Shown here: positions 35,076 through 45,485 of the stretch, one piece after another | How the letters are laid out: each line of letters opens with the position of its first letter | Numbering within the stretch: position 1 is the stretch's first letter | Assembly: GCA_963693315.1 (NCBI GenBank) | Contig: OY856186.1 | Coordinates: 234,308,046 to 234,372,045, forward strand | DNA: 64,000 nucleotides | Direction of reading: 5' to 3' | Source: Diogma glabrata | Taxonomy: Eukaryota; Arthropoda; Insecta; Diptera; Cylindrotomidae | Translations under genes and position numbers: made by a program | The notes under the pieces: model-generated | The model's database searches: none | What the model was told of the DNA's origin: nothing | What the model saw: only the letters and a program-made list of their open reading frames with translations

Positions 35076-35613
35076 GTCTAGGTGCAATGCCTACACTCCA
35101 AAAAAATTTTAATAAATTTTACAAATTTTTCCATAAATATACAACTCACAAATTTTTTTCAACCCAAAATTCTCCCAGTAACCTTCAAGATTACAAAAAA
35201 AATTATTTGAAAAAATCAAAAATTTATTTGATTTACAAATTATTTTTGAATTTGAAGGAAAAAAATTGTAGCTCTATCAAAAAATTTTATGTGTTGTATA
35301 TTTATAAAAATTTTGTAAAAGTGACTTTTTTTAGGTAGGTCTATATAACAAAGTATTAGTAGAGTTAATCACGATATTGTAGAATATTTTTCATTTTTGT
35401 TAGTGATTATCTGCACGTTCCCCTGCCAGCATTATAAGTTCTTATAGGCCAATATTTGGTACAAGTCTGCCGGCCATCAATTCCTCCTGAGTTCATCTGG
35501 TCCCCATAATAGGGTTTTTCCTAAACTAACAGAGTTGGTTGAGATTTTGGTTGGGATAAATACCCAAATAGTTTGTATAAAAGGAATTTATATGTACGTG
35601 TTAAGTTATATAT

Positions 35614-35712
35614 GTTTATCCTTCCGGCAACTATAAATATAGGTTTATTTTTGTTTTTCTACACCCATAATTATGTGCGTTATAACAGTTGTTAATTATA
35701 TGCGATTTGCGG
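35614..35712. repeat. Outer inverted repeat of the 35.6-47.2 kb composite, left copy
   Basis: Starts TTTATCCTTCCGGCAACTAT and continues with ATAGGTTTA, ATAATTATGTGCGTTAT and AACAGTTGTTAAT. The same series appears inverted at 47099-47213. Confidence 0.65.
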
Positions 35713-36655
35713 CCTCAAAGTGTCACTTTTTAACCATACGTTTTGTTGTCATAGTTACGTCCAAAACAGTAAAAAACATTTGTTTTTGTTTAAATTCTAT
35801 AAAAACTAGAAATTTTTGTCAAAGCAACTAGAAATTTTTGTCATTTCTCTCAAATCAAAATTTCATAATGTTATTAAAATATTTATTATTTTTTGTTGTC
35901 ATATAGTTATTGGTTTAAAAAAAAAATAACAAATATTTGGTCAAAGGTTACTTGTTTAACATATTTTTATTTTAAAATTTATAAAAAATTTTAACTTTGA
36001 TTTAGATTAAACAATTTTTTTTAAATATTTTCTTTGCGACGAATAAAAAATAGTATATGATGCACAGAAGTAAGCCATTTTGGACTTAATGTGGGTGCAA
36101 ATCTCGGTTGCCGCTTTGATTTGCAAACACCACATACGCCCAAAAACCTTTGCTTTATGTCCTTGCATTATTCATAATGTACTATATTTGATTGCATTGA
36201 ACTCGGAATAGTACATCATGATGCTGGGACGTAAAGCTAAAGATTTTGAACGTATGTGGAGTTTGCAAATCGAGGCGTCAGCCGAGATTTGCACGCACAT
36301 TAAGTCCAAAATAGCTTACGTCAGTGCATCATATACTATTTTTTACTCGCCGCAAGCCAAATATTAAAAAAAAATGTTTATTCTAAATTAAAATTATAAA
36401 TTTGGATAAATTTTGAAATAAAAATATGTGGAACACCTTTGACAAAATATTTATTTTTCCAAATTATTGCATAACTATGACAACAAATGATAACAACTAT
36501 TTTAATTGGATATTGAAATTTTGAATTTAAGGCTTTGATGAAAATTTCTATTTTTTTATAGCATTTAAACAAATACAAATGTTTTTTACTATTTTGGACG
36601 TAGCTATGACAACAAAATATGTGGTTAAAAAGTGAAACTTTGAGGCCGCATCACA
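35704..36655. repeat. Foldback element, arms of about 470 bp
   Basis: 35704-36185 and 36208-36655 are reverse complements at roughly 80 percent by eye, with a loop of about 22 bases. The outer ends read GCGGCCTCAAAGT; the inner part has GTGCAAATCTCGG and CCACATACG. The right arm holds a smaller hairpin with apex CGAGGCGTCAGCCGAG (36271-36286); its partner in the left arm is decayed. Confidence 0.85.
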
Positions 36656-36776
36656 TTAATAAAGTAACACTTTAATTCATAGGCGAATAAAAATAAATTT
36701 ATTTGATTGTTTTTTATAAATAATTAGATTGTATTTTATAAAAAAATCAACAAAAACATTTTCGCTCTGACTATAG

Positions 36777-36871
36777 GTGCGTTCGATTTGACTGAAACAA
36801 CTGAAAAAACAACAACAATTGCATTCAATTTTTCAGTTGCATTAGTTGCTTTAGTCAAATCGAACACGGTT
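36777..36871. repeat. Short inverted repeat next to the (CT)n array
   Basis: GTTCGATTTGACTGAAACAA at 36781 pairs with its inverse ending at 36866 (TTTAGTCAAATCGAAC), and CAACTGAAAAA pairs inside. A MITE of about 95 bp or a hairpin. Confidence 0.6.
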
Positions 36872-36890
36872 TATAAATAAACAATAAATT

Positions 36891-37063
<173 letters not shown>

Positions 37064-37242
37064 CGAAAAAGGCCAAGGCTTCCACGATTAAATTTAATTG
37101 AATTTCCATTGTGAAATAAATGGTACAAGCAAATAAAACAAAATTCATTGTTTTATAATTCGTTTTACCGATGAATTAATAATTTAGCTTAAATATTGAT
37201 ACATGTTACTCTGTCGGAAGGATAAAACGTTGTATTGAGGTC

Positions 37243-37306
37243 GTGTTTAATGAATTTTATTCGATCGCAAGCTTTTACTCGAAAACTAAAGCATATCATT
37301 AAACAC
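37243..37306. repeat. Hairpin H7 inside repeat A (variant apex)
   Basis: GTGTTTAATGA and TCATTAAACAC form the outer stem and TTCGA/TCGAA an inner one. The minus-strand tip is CGAGTAAAAGCTTGCGATCG, a looser version of the CGAG apex. Copied at 45525-45588. Confidence 0.55.
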
Positions 37307-37488
37307 CCAATAAAATACCAAAATTGTGTAATGTTGCAATGGTAACAGCGCAACAGCTGTTTATTTTATTCTATTAAAACAAACAACCCACACAATTATG
37401 GTTGTAGACAAACACAAAATACTCACATATTTAGTATTGCTTCAAATTTGATGCGTTCCTTTGTGTTAAAAATAAAAATATAGTACAT

Positions 37489-37607
37489 TTCGTAACAAGT
37501 GGAGAAAGTAAGTTATTTCAGCATTGGTGAAAGTTTGTGCACGAGCGATAGCGAGTGCAAACAATTCACCAATTCTGAAATAACTTACTTTCTCCACGAG
37601 TTGCGAA
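37489..37607. repeat. CGAG-core hairpin H2 (repeat A, copy 1)
   Basis: The stem GTGGAGAAAGTAAGTTATTT...ATTGGTGAA pairs with its inverse, one or two mismatches. The tip is GTGCACGAGCGATAGCGAGTGC with core CGAGCGATAGCGAG (37542-37555). A second inverted pair, TTTTCATAATTTCTC (37614-37628) with GAGAAATTATGAAAA (37920-37934), follows 291 bases apart. Confidence 0.85.
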
Positions 37608-38050
37608 CAGTGCTTTTCATAATTTCTCACCAAATTCATTAGGTCCACCATCACTCAAGTCACTTGTAGGATCTTGCATTTGTGTTTTGTTTCTGTTTCT
37701 GCTCTGAATCAATTTACAAGGAAGTTGAACAATGAACTGAAATAGTTTGTTTGACAGGAATCACTCGCGTACTTTGATTTAAAAAAGAAAATTTGAGGCC
37801 AAAACTTCAGCAGTTACGATAAGTAATTGACAACGGTTACGATATGAACTTATCTAAACTGCTTTGATATTGACAGCTTTCGCAACGCTGGACAATTAAA
37901 GCAAAGTGTACTTTTTAGAGAGAAATTATGAAAATTTATTTTCTGAATGATTTGTTCAATTATGCAATTATTGGTATTAAATAAATAAAAAGGATGACGA
38001 AAACGTACTAATTTTCTTTTTCTCCATACGGAATGAAAGAAAATAATAAA

Positions 38051-38194
38051 ATCGACTTCAAAGGAGTGAAATAAAAGAAATAATACGAGAAAGATATTAA
38101 AAAAGATATTAAGAATATATACATCGACTTCAAAGGAGTGAAATAAAAGAAATAATACGAGAAAGATATTAAAAAAGATATTAAGAATATATAC
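38051..38194. repeat. 72-bp tandem duplication inside repeat A
   Basis: Two identical units starting ATCGACTTCAAAGGAGTGAA. Also present in copy 2 from 46334. The 85-codon minus frame across it is a repeat artefact. Confidence 0.9.
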
Positions 38195-38730
38195 AGTACA
38201 TTGATTTTCTGTTTTTCGTGAGTGAAAATTTGTTCACGTAAACTTAAAACGTTTTCATCTAGCATAGGTAATACAAAATTTTCTACGATATTATTTATAT
38301 AATAGTAATTTATTGTGTAAGTGTTTAATGCAATATTTTATTTTTCGAGCAAAAGAATTACAGAAAAACATTGATTTTTTTTTGATTTTTTTGTATAATT
38401 AATTCCAAACAATTAAATAAATTTGATTAAATTTCGATACCTATTTAATTGTTTGGTATTTTGAAGATGAAATGACCTACAATGAAAGAAATCAAATTTC
38501 ATCAAAACAAAAACACTCATAAAACAGAGAATCTTTTTCATAATGGAAATTTAATTAATTTTAATCATAGTAGCCTTCGCTTTTTTAATATTCGAGAATA
38601 ACATCTAAAGTGCATGTGAGGTTCGAGAGGAACATCTAAAGTGCGTTGAGTTTATTGTTTTTTTATACAATCAAAGCTTAAATGTTTTTGTTGAATTTTC
38701 TATAAAACACAATCAAATTTTTATAAAATA

Positions 38731-39176
38731 TGATGCTAATTGTATATATATTGTTGAATGATTTTATGATTTATAACACAGCACTTATTTTTTATAATTT
38801 ATTGAATAAACAATATATACAATATTATCTTAAATGTTAATATAACAATTTTCTTGTTTTTAATTATTATTATTGAAAAGCACTATTTTGATAATTCATA
38901 TTAACTTTTGTAGAAATTAATACGGTGCGAAAAGCTCGATCGCATTCAAAGGAATGAAGTTTTATAATAATTTTACCGCCAACCAAAATTGGCAACGAAA
39001 GCCATTGAACCTGAAATCGATTTGTTGGTTCGTTTTTCGAATCAATTAATTGATCGATTAATTATATAAATTAATTAAGTAATTTCTCGTATGGATGGCG
39101 TGAATTAAGTAGCGTTGGTTTATGTCATGAGTTTGTGGTGATTAATTATTTGAATTTAAATATATTAACCACTACA
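38731..39176 (-). repeat. 3' LTR of the gypsy element
   Basis: 446 bp; in element orientation starts TGTAGTGGTTAATATATT and ends CTAATTAGCATCA-like. Matches 45018-45464 except for a few bases near the inner end of TGATGCTARTTG. Confidence 0.93.
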
Positions 39177-39207
39177 GTACCCGCTCGTAGATGAAAGCCC
39201 CCGCTTA
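39177..39207 (-). promoter_or_regulatory. Polypurine tract region and end of pol
   Basis: In element orientation the reading ends at TAA (39207-39205), followed by GCGGGGGC and GAGCGGGTAC abutting the LTR. The G-rich words are the probable plus-strand primer; which one is used is uncertain. Confidence 0.5.
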
Positions 39208-42200
39208 GTGTGTCTGTTCGAAATGAACAGCTTTGTGTGTTCGAGAAGCTGGTGAACGATCAGCTGAACACAAGATACCATACGCAGGCTTCAACCTGTC
39301 GATCGAGACAGATTGTTGTTTGCCTTTAATGTCGATTACGAAATGTTTTCGTAGACGTCGTATGATTCTGTATGGACCTTCATATGGGGTTTGTAAACGG
39401 TGCGAATTCTATCAACTCTGACGAAAACGTAGTCGCAGGTTTCTAGCGACTTCGGAACAAAAATGTCGTTTTGTTTGGTTTGTCGTGTAGCTGTTGGAAT
39501 TAGATTGTGCATTGTATTTCGAAGTTGATCAATGACTGTATCATGAGTAGGCAGCTGTGAAAGAGGATTTTCAACGAAGAACTCACCGGGCAGTTTCAGT
39601 GTTTGTCCGTAGACAAGTTCTGCGGGTGAGCACTTCAGATCTTCTTTCACTGTAGCTCGAATACCTAGAAGAATTATTGGTATTTCGGAGCTCCACTGAA
39701 TAGTGTTGCCTCTGGCCATAAGTGCAGCTTTAAGTTGTCGATGAAAACGTTCTACCATTCCGTTTGCTTGTGGATGGTAGGCCGTTGTACGTATCCGATG
39801 TGAGCCTAAAAGTTTTGTTAACTCGGAGAAAAGTTTTGACTCGAATTGTGTTCCCTGATCCGTTGTGATATGCAGTGGAACACCGAATCGTGATACGTAG
39901 TTATTGACAAATGTCGTGGCTATGGTAGCAGCAGACATGTCAGACATAGTAAAAGCTTCTGGCCATCGAGTGAATCGATCAACGCAAGTTAAAATATAAG
40001 AACATCCATTAGAAGGAGGAAGTGGACCTACGATATCTATATGGATATGTTCGAAACGAGATTGTGGAATTTCGAATTGTCCAGTTGGACTTTTTGTATG
40101 CCGTTGGACCTTAGAGCGTTGGCAAGATAAACAAGATTTTGTCCAATGATTAATATCTTTATTAATACTGGGCCAAAAATATCTAGATGCAATCAATTTA
40201 CGAGTACCGTTGACACCAGGATGTGACAAGTTGTGTAAAGTGTTAAATACAGTTTTGCGTAAAGGTTCTGCGATGTATGGGCGATTGTTACCCGTTGATG
40301 TTTCGCAGACTATTTCAAATCCTGGAAATTTAAAAAGCTCTAGTTTCATTGATGAACTAGTGTGACATACGGAACCAGAAAGTAAATTCTGAAGTTCTAA
40401 GTCTGCTTTTTGTGCAGCGATGATAGCATCGTAGTTGAAGTGAGTCTCAACTGATGCAGTTTCGTTGTCGGATGCACGAGATAATGCATCCGCGACTGTG
40501 TTGTCTTTACCTTGCACATGTTGGATGTCGGTAGTAAATTGACTTATGAAATCCAAGTGGCGAGATTGCCTTGGGTTTCGTTCGGTTTTCGATTGTATTG
40601 CACGAGTGAGAGGCTTGTGGTCGGTGTAAATTGTGAATTCGCGACCTTCGACAAAATACCTGAAGTGTTTTATAGCTAGGTAAATTGCGAGTAGCTCTCG
40701 ATCGAATGCCGAGTATTTAATTTCAGCGTCTGAAAGTTTCTTTGAGAAAAATCCCAGTGGTTCCCAACAATCGTTGTTACGTTGTTGTAACACTGCTCCG
40801 ACAGCAATGTTCGATGCATCCGTAGTGATACTGTATGCAGCATCGTTACGTGGATGAACTAACAACGTGATATTGCCCAATTCAGTTTTCAACTTGGTGA
40901 ATGCGAGTTGACATTCGTTTGGCCAAGTGAAATTTTTCGGAGTCTTGGGCTTCTTTAGTAAAGCGGCCAAGTGTGTATGAATTGGAGCAAGTGTTTCAGC
41001 TAATTTCGGTATGAATCTATGATAGTAATTTATCATACCGACGAATTGCTGAATACGTTTGATTGATGTTGGTGGTGGGAATCCCGTAATGGCATTAATT
41101 CGTTCTTGAGAAGGCAGAATACCATTAGGGGTGATCGTGTGGCTGAGGAATTCAAGAGTGTTTACGCCAAAAACGCATTTTGAACTCTTAATATGTACAC
41201 CAAACTCGCTTAGTTTCTGGAATAGTTGTTCCAGATGAAGCTTGTGTTGTTCCTCATTCATTGATGCCACTAAAATATCGTCGATGTAGACGAAAACAAA
41301 ATCTAAATCTCGAACGATTTCATTTATGAAACGCTGAAACGTTTGTGCAGTATTACGTAAACCAAATGGCATTCGGGTGAATTCGAAGAGGCCAAATGGA
41401 GTGGTAATTGCAGTTTTGTGAATATCTTCATTCGCGACAGGAATGAGATGATAGGCTCTAACAAGGTCAATTTTAGAAAAGATAGTGCAATCATACAAAT
41501 TCATCGAAAAATTTTGTATGTGCGGTATCGGATAACGATCAGGAATCGTGACCGCGTTCAATCTACGATAATCTCCACATGGTCTCCAGTCGAGATCTTT
41601 CTTTCGAACCATGTGAAGCGGACAAGATACAGAAGAAGATGAAATGCGACAAATTCCAAGTTCAACCATGTGTTGAAATTCTGTGAACGCAGCTTTTTGA
41701 CGAATAGGATCTAGTCTGCGTGGTCTTGACACAGGCAAGTGCCCTGTGGTGACAATATGATGTACCACGTTGTGTTTGACCGGTAAATTGTAGTTCGGCT
41801 CTGCTGTTAGGGAAGGGAACTTCTTTAGTAGCAGGCCGTAATCGTTGTCGATCGTATAATGGATGGGTGTTGGCGTATCAACACTAACCATTGTGGCATG
41901 GATTGACAGCTGGGTAGCTGTATCAATCAGCCGTTTTCGTTTGGGATCGACTAAAAGGCCAAATTTACTAAGAAAATCAGCGCCAATGATCGGACGATTC
42001 ACTTGTGCTAACATGAAAGCGTGTGTGAATGTTCGTTTTAGGCCGATATCTACCTGTAGGAGCTTTGTTCCGTAGGTATTGATTATCGTGCCGTTGGCAG
42101 CTGATAAAACTAGACCTGTTGATTTGGAGCTATTTGTAGTTAATCGATTGTTATTGACTGGGAGCACCGAGAGGTCTGCTCCTGTGTCGATGAGAAAGGT

Positions 42201-42347
42201 TTGTTCGTTTATTTTATCGAAAATAAATAGACGACTGGAGTTACTGTTCTCTGATACAGCCGTCTCAACCTCGAGCTTTAATCGTTTTTTTGAAGGTTTG
42301 GTTCTACATTCATGGTGGTTTTGGATGTAGTCTGACCAAATGAGCAC
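39205..42347 (-). pseudogene. pol: Gypsy Pol polyprotein (protease, RT, RNase H, integrase), C-terminal frameshift
   Basis: A 1003-codon frame overlaps the end of gag in the -1 frame (42347-42278), so expression by -1 frameshifting is likely. Order: protease DTGAD (residues 54-58), RT with catalytic YIDD (354-357), RNase H (TDAS 509-512, E551, TDHKPL 575-580), integrase zinc-binding H-H-C-C (HNLSHPG... CLSCQ), then the catalytic core with [16 protein letters not shown] and [10 protein letters not shown], all key residues present. The frame ends early at 39336. Near 39385 a C-run is one base short, and the remaining 60 or so residues (to the stop at 39205) lie in another frame. It is either a real inactivating deletion or a homopolymer sequencing error. 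Confidence 0.93.
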
Positions 42348-43213
42348 GGAGATCTACATTTGCGTGCCGCTGCTCCAAACGTTCTATGGTAATAACATGA
42401 ACCATTTCTATTCCTAGAGCTACTTCTTGCTCTTGACTGAGATCGGTATGTAGATGGCGATCTACCGCGAAAACTCGAGCTCGTTGACCTATTCCTGGAG
42501 TTCGATTGGCCAAACCGAGTTAATTGCTCCAGTTGTCGTTCTATTCGGCTTAAACGGTCTTCCATTGTCGAGTTTGATGATGATGAGCCTCGCCATTGGC
42601 TTCTATGGGTGGCACGTGTTGTTGGACGAGATAGACGGACTTCATTAATTTGTTTGCTGCTACTGTTAAGGGCCATTGCCTCGAACATGTTATCCGCCAT
42701 TCGGGACATCGTTTCAATTGATGTGGTTTCAAGCAAAGCAGACAACGGTATGCGTATAATCTCTGGCAATTTCCGTATCCATAGAGACCGTATGATTTTA
42801 TCACTAAAATTTTCTCCTGCTAGCTGTTTTATTTTACGAAACGCCTCGGAAGGTAGTTGATCGCCAAGCTCTTGACCGGTCAAGAGAGATTCAAGGCGAC
42901 GCTCGTCCGAAGGCGCTAATCGTTCCAACAACGTTCGCTTAAGTGCTTCGTATTTGTTGGTTTCGGGTAACCCGTCAATGACGTCCGAAACCATGTCACA
43001 CATTTCAGGCGAGAGAGAATGGAGCAAATGTAGATATTTTTGTTTATCTTGTTTGATATTTTGATACTCAAACGTTTGCTCTGAAACTCTGAACCAGGTA
43101 TGTGGATTTTGTATCCACAGAGGCTGTAGCTTCAAATCGGCTGAAGCGCCTTGCTCCAAAGGGCCATCGGATTTTATCCCTTGAGCTTTGTTCATTGTTT
43201 CATCGTCGTTCAT
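42278..43213 (-). CDS. gag: Gypsy Gag protein
   Basis: A 311-residue frame starts about 1.8 kb downstream of the 5' LTR. The N-terminal half ([44 protein letters not shown]) matches the capsid of Mag-type gypsy elements. An SR-rich linker follows, then one modified knuckle ([20 protein letters not shown], near residues 270-290), the CxxH...C form typical of this lineage. It packages element RNA into particles. It overlaps pol by 70 bases; gag and pol read the same bases in different frames there. The frame looks intact. Confidence 0.9.
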   Translation of the reverse strand: MNDDETMNKAQGIKSDGPLEQGASADLKLQPLWIQNPHTWFRVSEQTFEYQNIKQDKQKYLHLLHSLSPEMCDMVSDVIDGLPETNKYEALKRTLLERLAPSDERRLESLLTGQELGDQLPSEAFRKIKQLAGENFSDKIIRSLWIRKLPEIIRIPLSALLETTSIETMSRMADNMFEAMALNSSSKQINEVRLSRPTTRATHRSQWRGSSSSNSTMEDRLSRIERQLEQLTRFGQSNSRNRSTSSSFRGRSPSTYRSQSRARSSSRNRNGSCYYHRTFGAAARKCRSPCSFGQTTSKTTMNVEPNLQKND

Positions 43214-43241
43214 TTTGATTTCCGGTAAGATTTATATAGAC

Positions 43242-43886
43242 CAGCGTTTCTTAAACTCGGGGTCGCGACCCCAACTGGGGTCGTTAGATTTTTTCCTGGG
43301 GTCGCGAGAAATTCCCAATTTAAAAAAATATATAAAATATAGATATTAAAAAAATAAATTTTCCCTATATGTATGTAAGTCTTAAATTAACAAACTTTGC
43401 AAGGTTTTTGAATTAATTTTTCAAGGTTTTAGAATTGGATGATTTTTTAAATTGTTTTAACTTGTCTTTTGGTGACATTCCACAATCCACAATACAATTC
43501 TGTAGTCGGATCGTTCAATAACTCAATATTCATAATTCAATAACTCAATATTTCGCAACACCGTTGGATAATTCAGCCTTTTAATATAAAACTTAAAGAT
43601 GTACATGACATATGGACACAAAAGCTCAAGAAGAATTTGCTGAACTATCCTGCCATAGTACTTTGAAAGCACTATTTAAGAATCAAATACCAGGAGATTT
43701 TTGGTTGTCAATTAAAAGGGAGAAACATGGATTGTTTGTCTAAAATGGCTGAAAATAAAATAGTTTTTGTTGTTTAATTAAACGTTTTTTTAAATAACGT
43801 TTATTTGTCAAAAAAATATACGTGGGTCGCCAAAATATGGCATTTAAAATTTGGGGTCGCAATACAAAAAAGTTTAAGAACCGCTG
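43242..43886 (+). mobile_element. Charlie-like hAT element, 645 bp, inside the gypsy leader
   Basis: The ends CAGCGTTTCTTAAACTCGG and the inverse GTTTAAGAACCGCTG match over about 15 bases. GGGGTCGCGACCCC and GGGGTCGC subterminal words are characteristic of Charlie/Blackjack-type hATs. ATATAGAC flanks it perfectly on both sides (43234-43241 and 43887-43894). It is deleted internally, keeping a transposase scrap (43612-43743). Confidence 0.93.
43612..43743 (+). pseudogene. hAT transposase C-terminal scrap (43 codons)
   Basis: An ATG-to-stop frame reads MDTKAQEEFAELSCHSTLKA, LFKNQIPGDFWLSIKREK. This is like the region before the dimerisation motif in ZBED5/FAM200-type hAT transposases (LxxDxxLKxxFxxxxxxxFWxSxxxE). 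The expected ALxxLLPF block is missing, so it is a relic of the parent transposon. Confidence 0.7.
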
Positions 43887-43894
43887 ATATAGAC

Positions 43895-44998
43895 AAAAAA
43901 AATGAATCACTGTAAAAAAAAAACTAACGAGTGAACGTGTGATATAAACAAGTTATATAAAAAAAAAAAAAAAAACGTGTTATATAAAAAAAAAATATAA
44001 GACAAAATCGAATTGTAAGTAAATGGAAAAATCTTCGTGGAAAAAATTTTAGGCGACCAGGTTTTCTTGTTGAAAAGAAAATAATCACGCTAATATGAAT
44101 TACCAAAATTCTCCAAAATTAAGTAAATAAAGAGAGGTATATATATATATAATATAAAGAAAAAATTTTATATGAATATTTTTAAATGAATTCCAAATAA
44201 TAAATTCAAGCTTAAATTCTTAAAGCTAATTTCCCAACACCATAATATATTTTGAATAAAGTGAATGAATGATATGAAATTTAATTTATCTAATTCAATG
44301 AGATTTAAAATAAATCAAATTTGTAATTACGTTCAAAATTATTTCAATCAAAAAAAAAAAATTTTCCAATTAAGTTAAAGTTAATCATAAAAAAAAAATT
44401 AAACATATTTTGTAATAAAAAAAATAATTTTTATCTGTTTTGGGTCCAACGGTGTTTATCGAAGATTAAGAACGGCAATGTTTGTAATAATATTGATGAA
44501 ATAATGATAAGCAGTAATTTAATTGATCCAACGATGGTATTGATGATGAAATTTTAGTACGATTAGAAAAATAAATTTTTGCGTCAGCAATATTTGATTG
44601 TATAAAATTGTTGATGTAATAAGTTTTCTTTAGATGAATAAATGAATTTCTGAATAAATTTGACTTTGTAAAATGCTGTTGTTGTACTGTTGAATTTGTG
44701 TTGTTGAACAATTGTTATATTAAATTTTATTTGGAATCTAGTTGATTTTTAAATGTTTTATAGATGTTGACGATGTTGATGTTACAGTAACAAATTATGA
44801 AGCATAAATCTTACTGTATAAGATGACCAGATATTTTTGGTTATAATTTGCGGCACCGAAAATAATAAAAACTTTTAAAGCAAACACACTGCAACTATCA
44901 CAAGATCGTAAGATACGTACCTCTAAGTCTGGTACAAAATGTACCAGACTGTCCAACAAATACTTGGAATTGTATGTTGTTTGAACGTACGGTAAAAA
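43895..44998 (-). other. Gypsy 5' untranslated leader
   Basis: About 1.1 kb, A/T-rich, no long frame in the element sense. ACCAGACT / GTCTGGTACA words near 44930 form a small hairpin. Confidence 0.6.
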
Positions 44999-45017
44999 CC
45001 GTTATCGGCGTCACCAA
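44999..45017 (-). promoter_or_regulatory. Gypsy primer-binding site
   Basis: Directly after the 5' LTR the element strand reads TTGGTGACGCCGATAACGG, in the position of a primer-binding site. I have not assigned the tRNA. Confidence 0.6.
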
Positions 45018-45464
45018 TGATGCTAGTTGAAATATATATTGTTGAATGATTTTATGATTTATAACACAGCACTTATTTTTTATAATTTATTGAATAAACA
45101 ATATATACAATATTATCTTAAATGTTAATATAACAATTTTCTTGTTTTTAATTATTATTATTGAAAAGCACTATTTTGATAATTCATATTAACTTTTGTA
45201 GAAATTAATACGGTGCGAAAAGCTCGATCGCATTCAAAGGAATGAAGTTTTATAATAATTTTACCGCCAACCAAAATTGGCAACGAAAGCCATTGAACCT
45301 GAAATCGATTTGTTGGTTCGTTTTTCGAATCAATTAATTGATCGATTAATTATATAAATTAATTAAGTAATTTCTCGTATGGATGGCGTGAATTAAGTAG
45401 CGTTGGTTTATGTCATGAGTTTGTGGTGATTAATTATTTGAATTTAAATATATTAACCACTACA
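45018..45464 (-). repeat. 5' LTR of the gypsy element
   Basis: 447 bp, nearly identical to 38731-39176, with TG/CA ends and AATA just outside. Confidence 0.93.
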
Positions 45465-45485
45465 AATATAATCAAATGTTATGTT

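Larger units (their letters stand above)
37204..38730. repeat. 1.53-kb direct repeat A, copy 1 (ends 8 bp beyond the gypsy insertion)
   Basis: Starts TGTTACTCTGTCGGAAGGAT. Its last 8 bases (TAATCAAA) are displaced to 45469-45476 by the gypsy element. It is almost identical to 45486-47021; I see only scattered single-base changes. It contains hairpins at 37243-37306 and 37489-37607 and a 72-bp tandem duplication at 38051-38194. No credible coding. Confidence 0.9.
38731..45464 (-). mobile_element. Ty3/gypsy LTR retrotransposon (Mag-like), nearly intact
   Basis: Two LTRs of 446 and 447 bp bound it, with TG/CA ends and AATA target duplications (38727-38730, 45465-45468). A primer-site sequence adjoins the 5' LTR, and gag (43213-42278) and pol (42347 leftward) follow. 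There is no envelope frame. The LTRs differ at only a few bases, so the insertion is recent. A 645-bp hAT has since landed in the leader (43242-43886), and pol carries a single-base break near its end. It sits 8 bp inside the end of repeat A copy 1. Confidence 0.95.

Noticed and set aside
38008..38265. 85-codon hydrophobic frame, also at 46291-46548
   Set aside because: It is made by the 72-bp tandem duplication in repeat A; the repeated peptide has no other support.
39233..42860. Plus-strand frames opposite gypsy gag and pol
   Set aside because: They are antisense shadows of the clear minus-strand genes.
38731..45464. Envelope gene in the gypsy element
   Set aside because: No frame lies between pol and the 3' LTR; only the end of pol and the polypurine region fit there.
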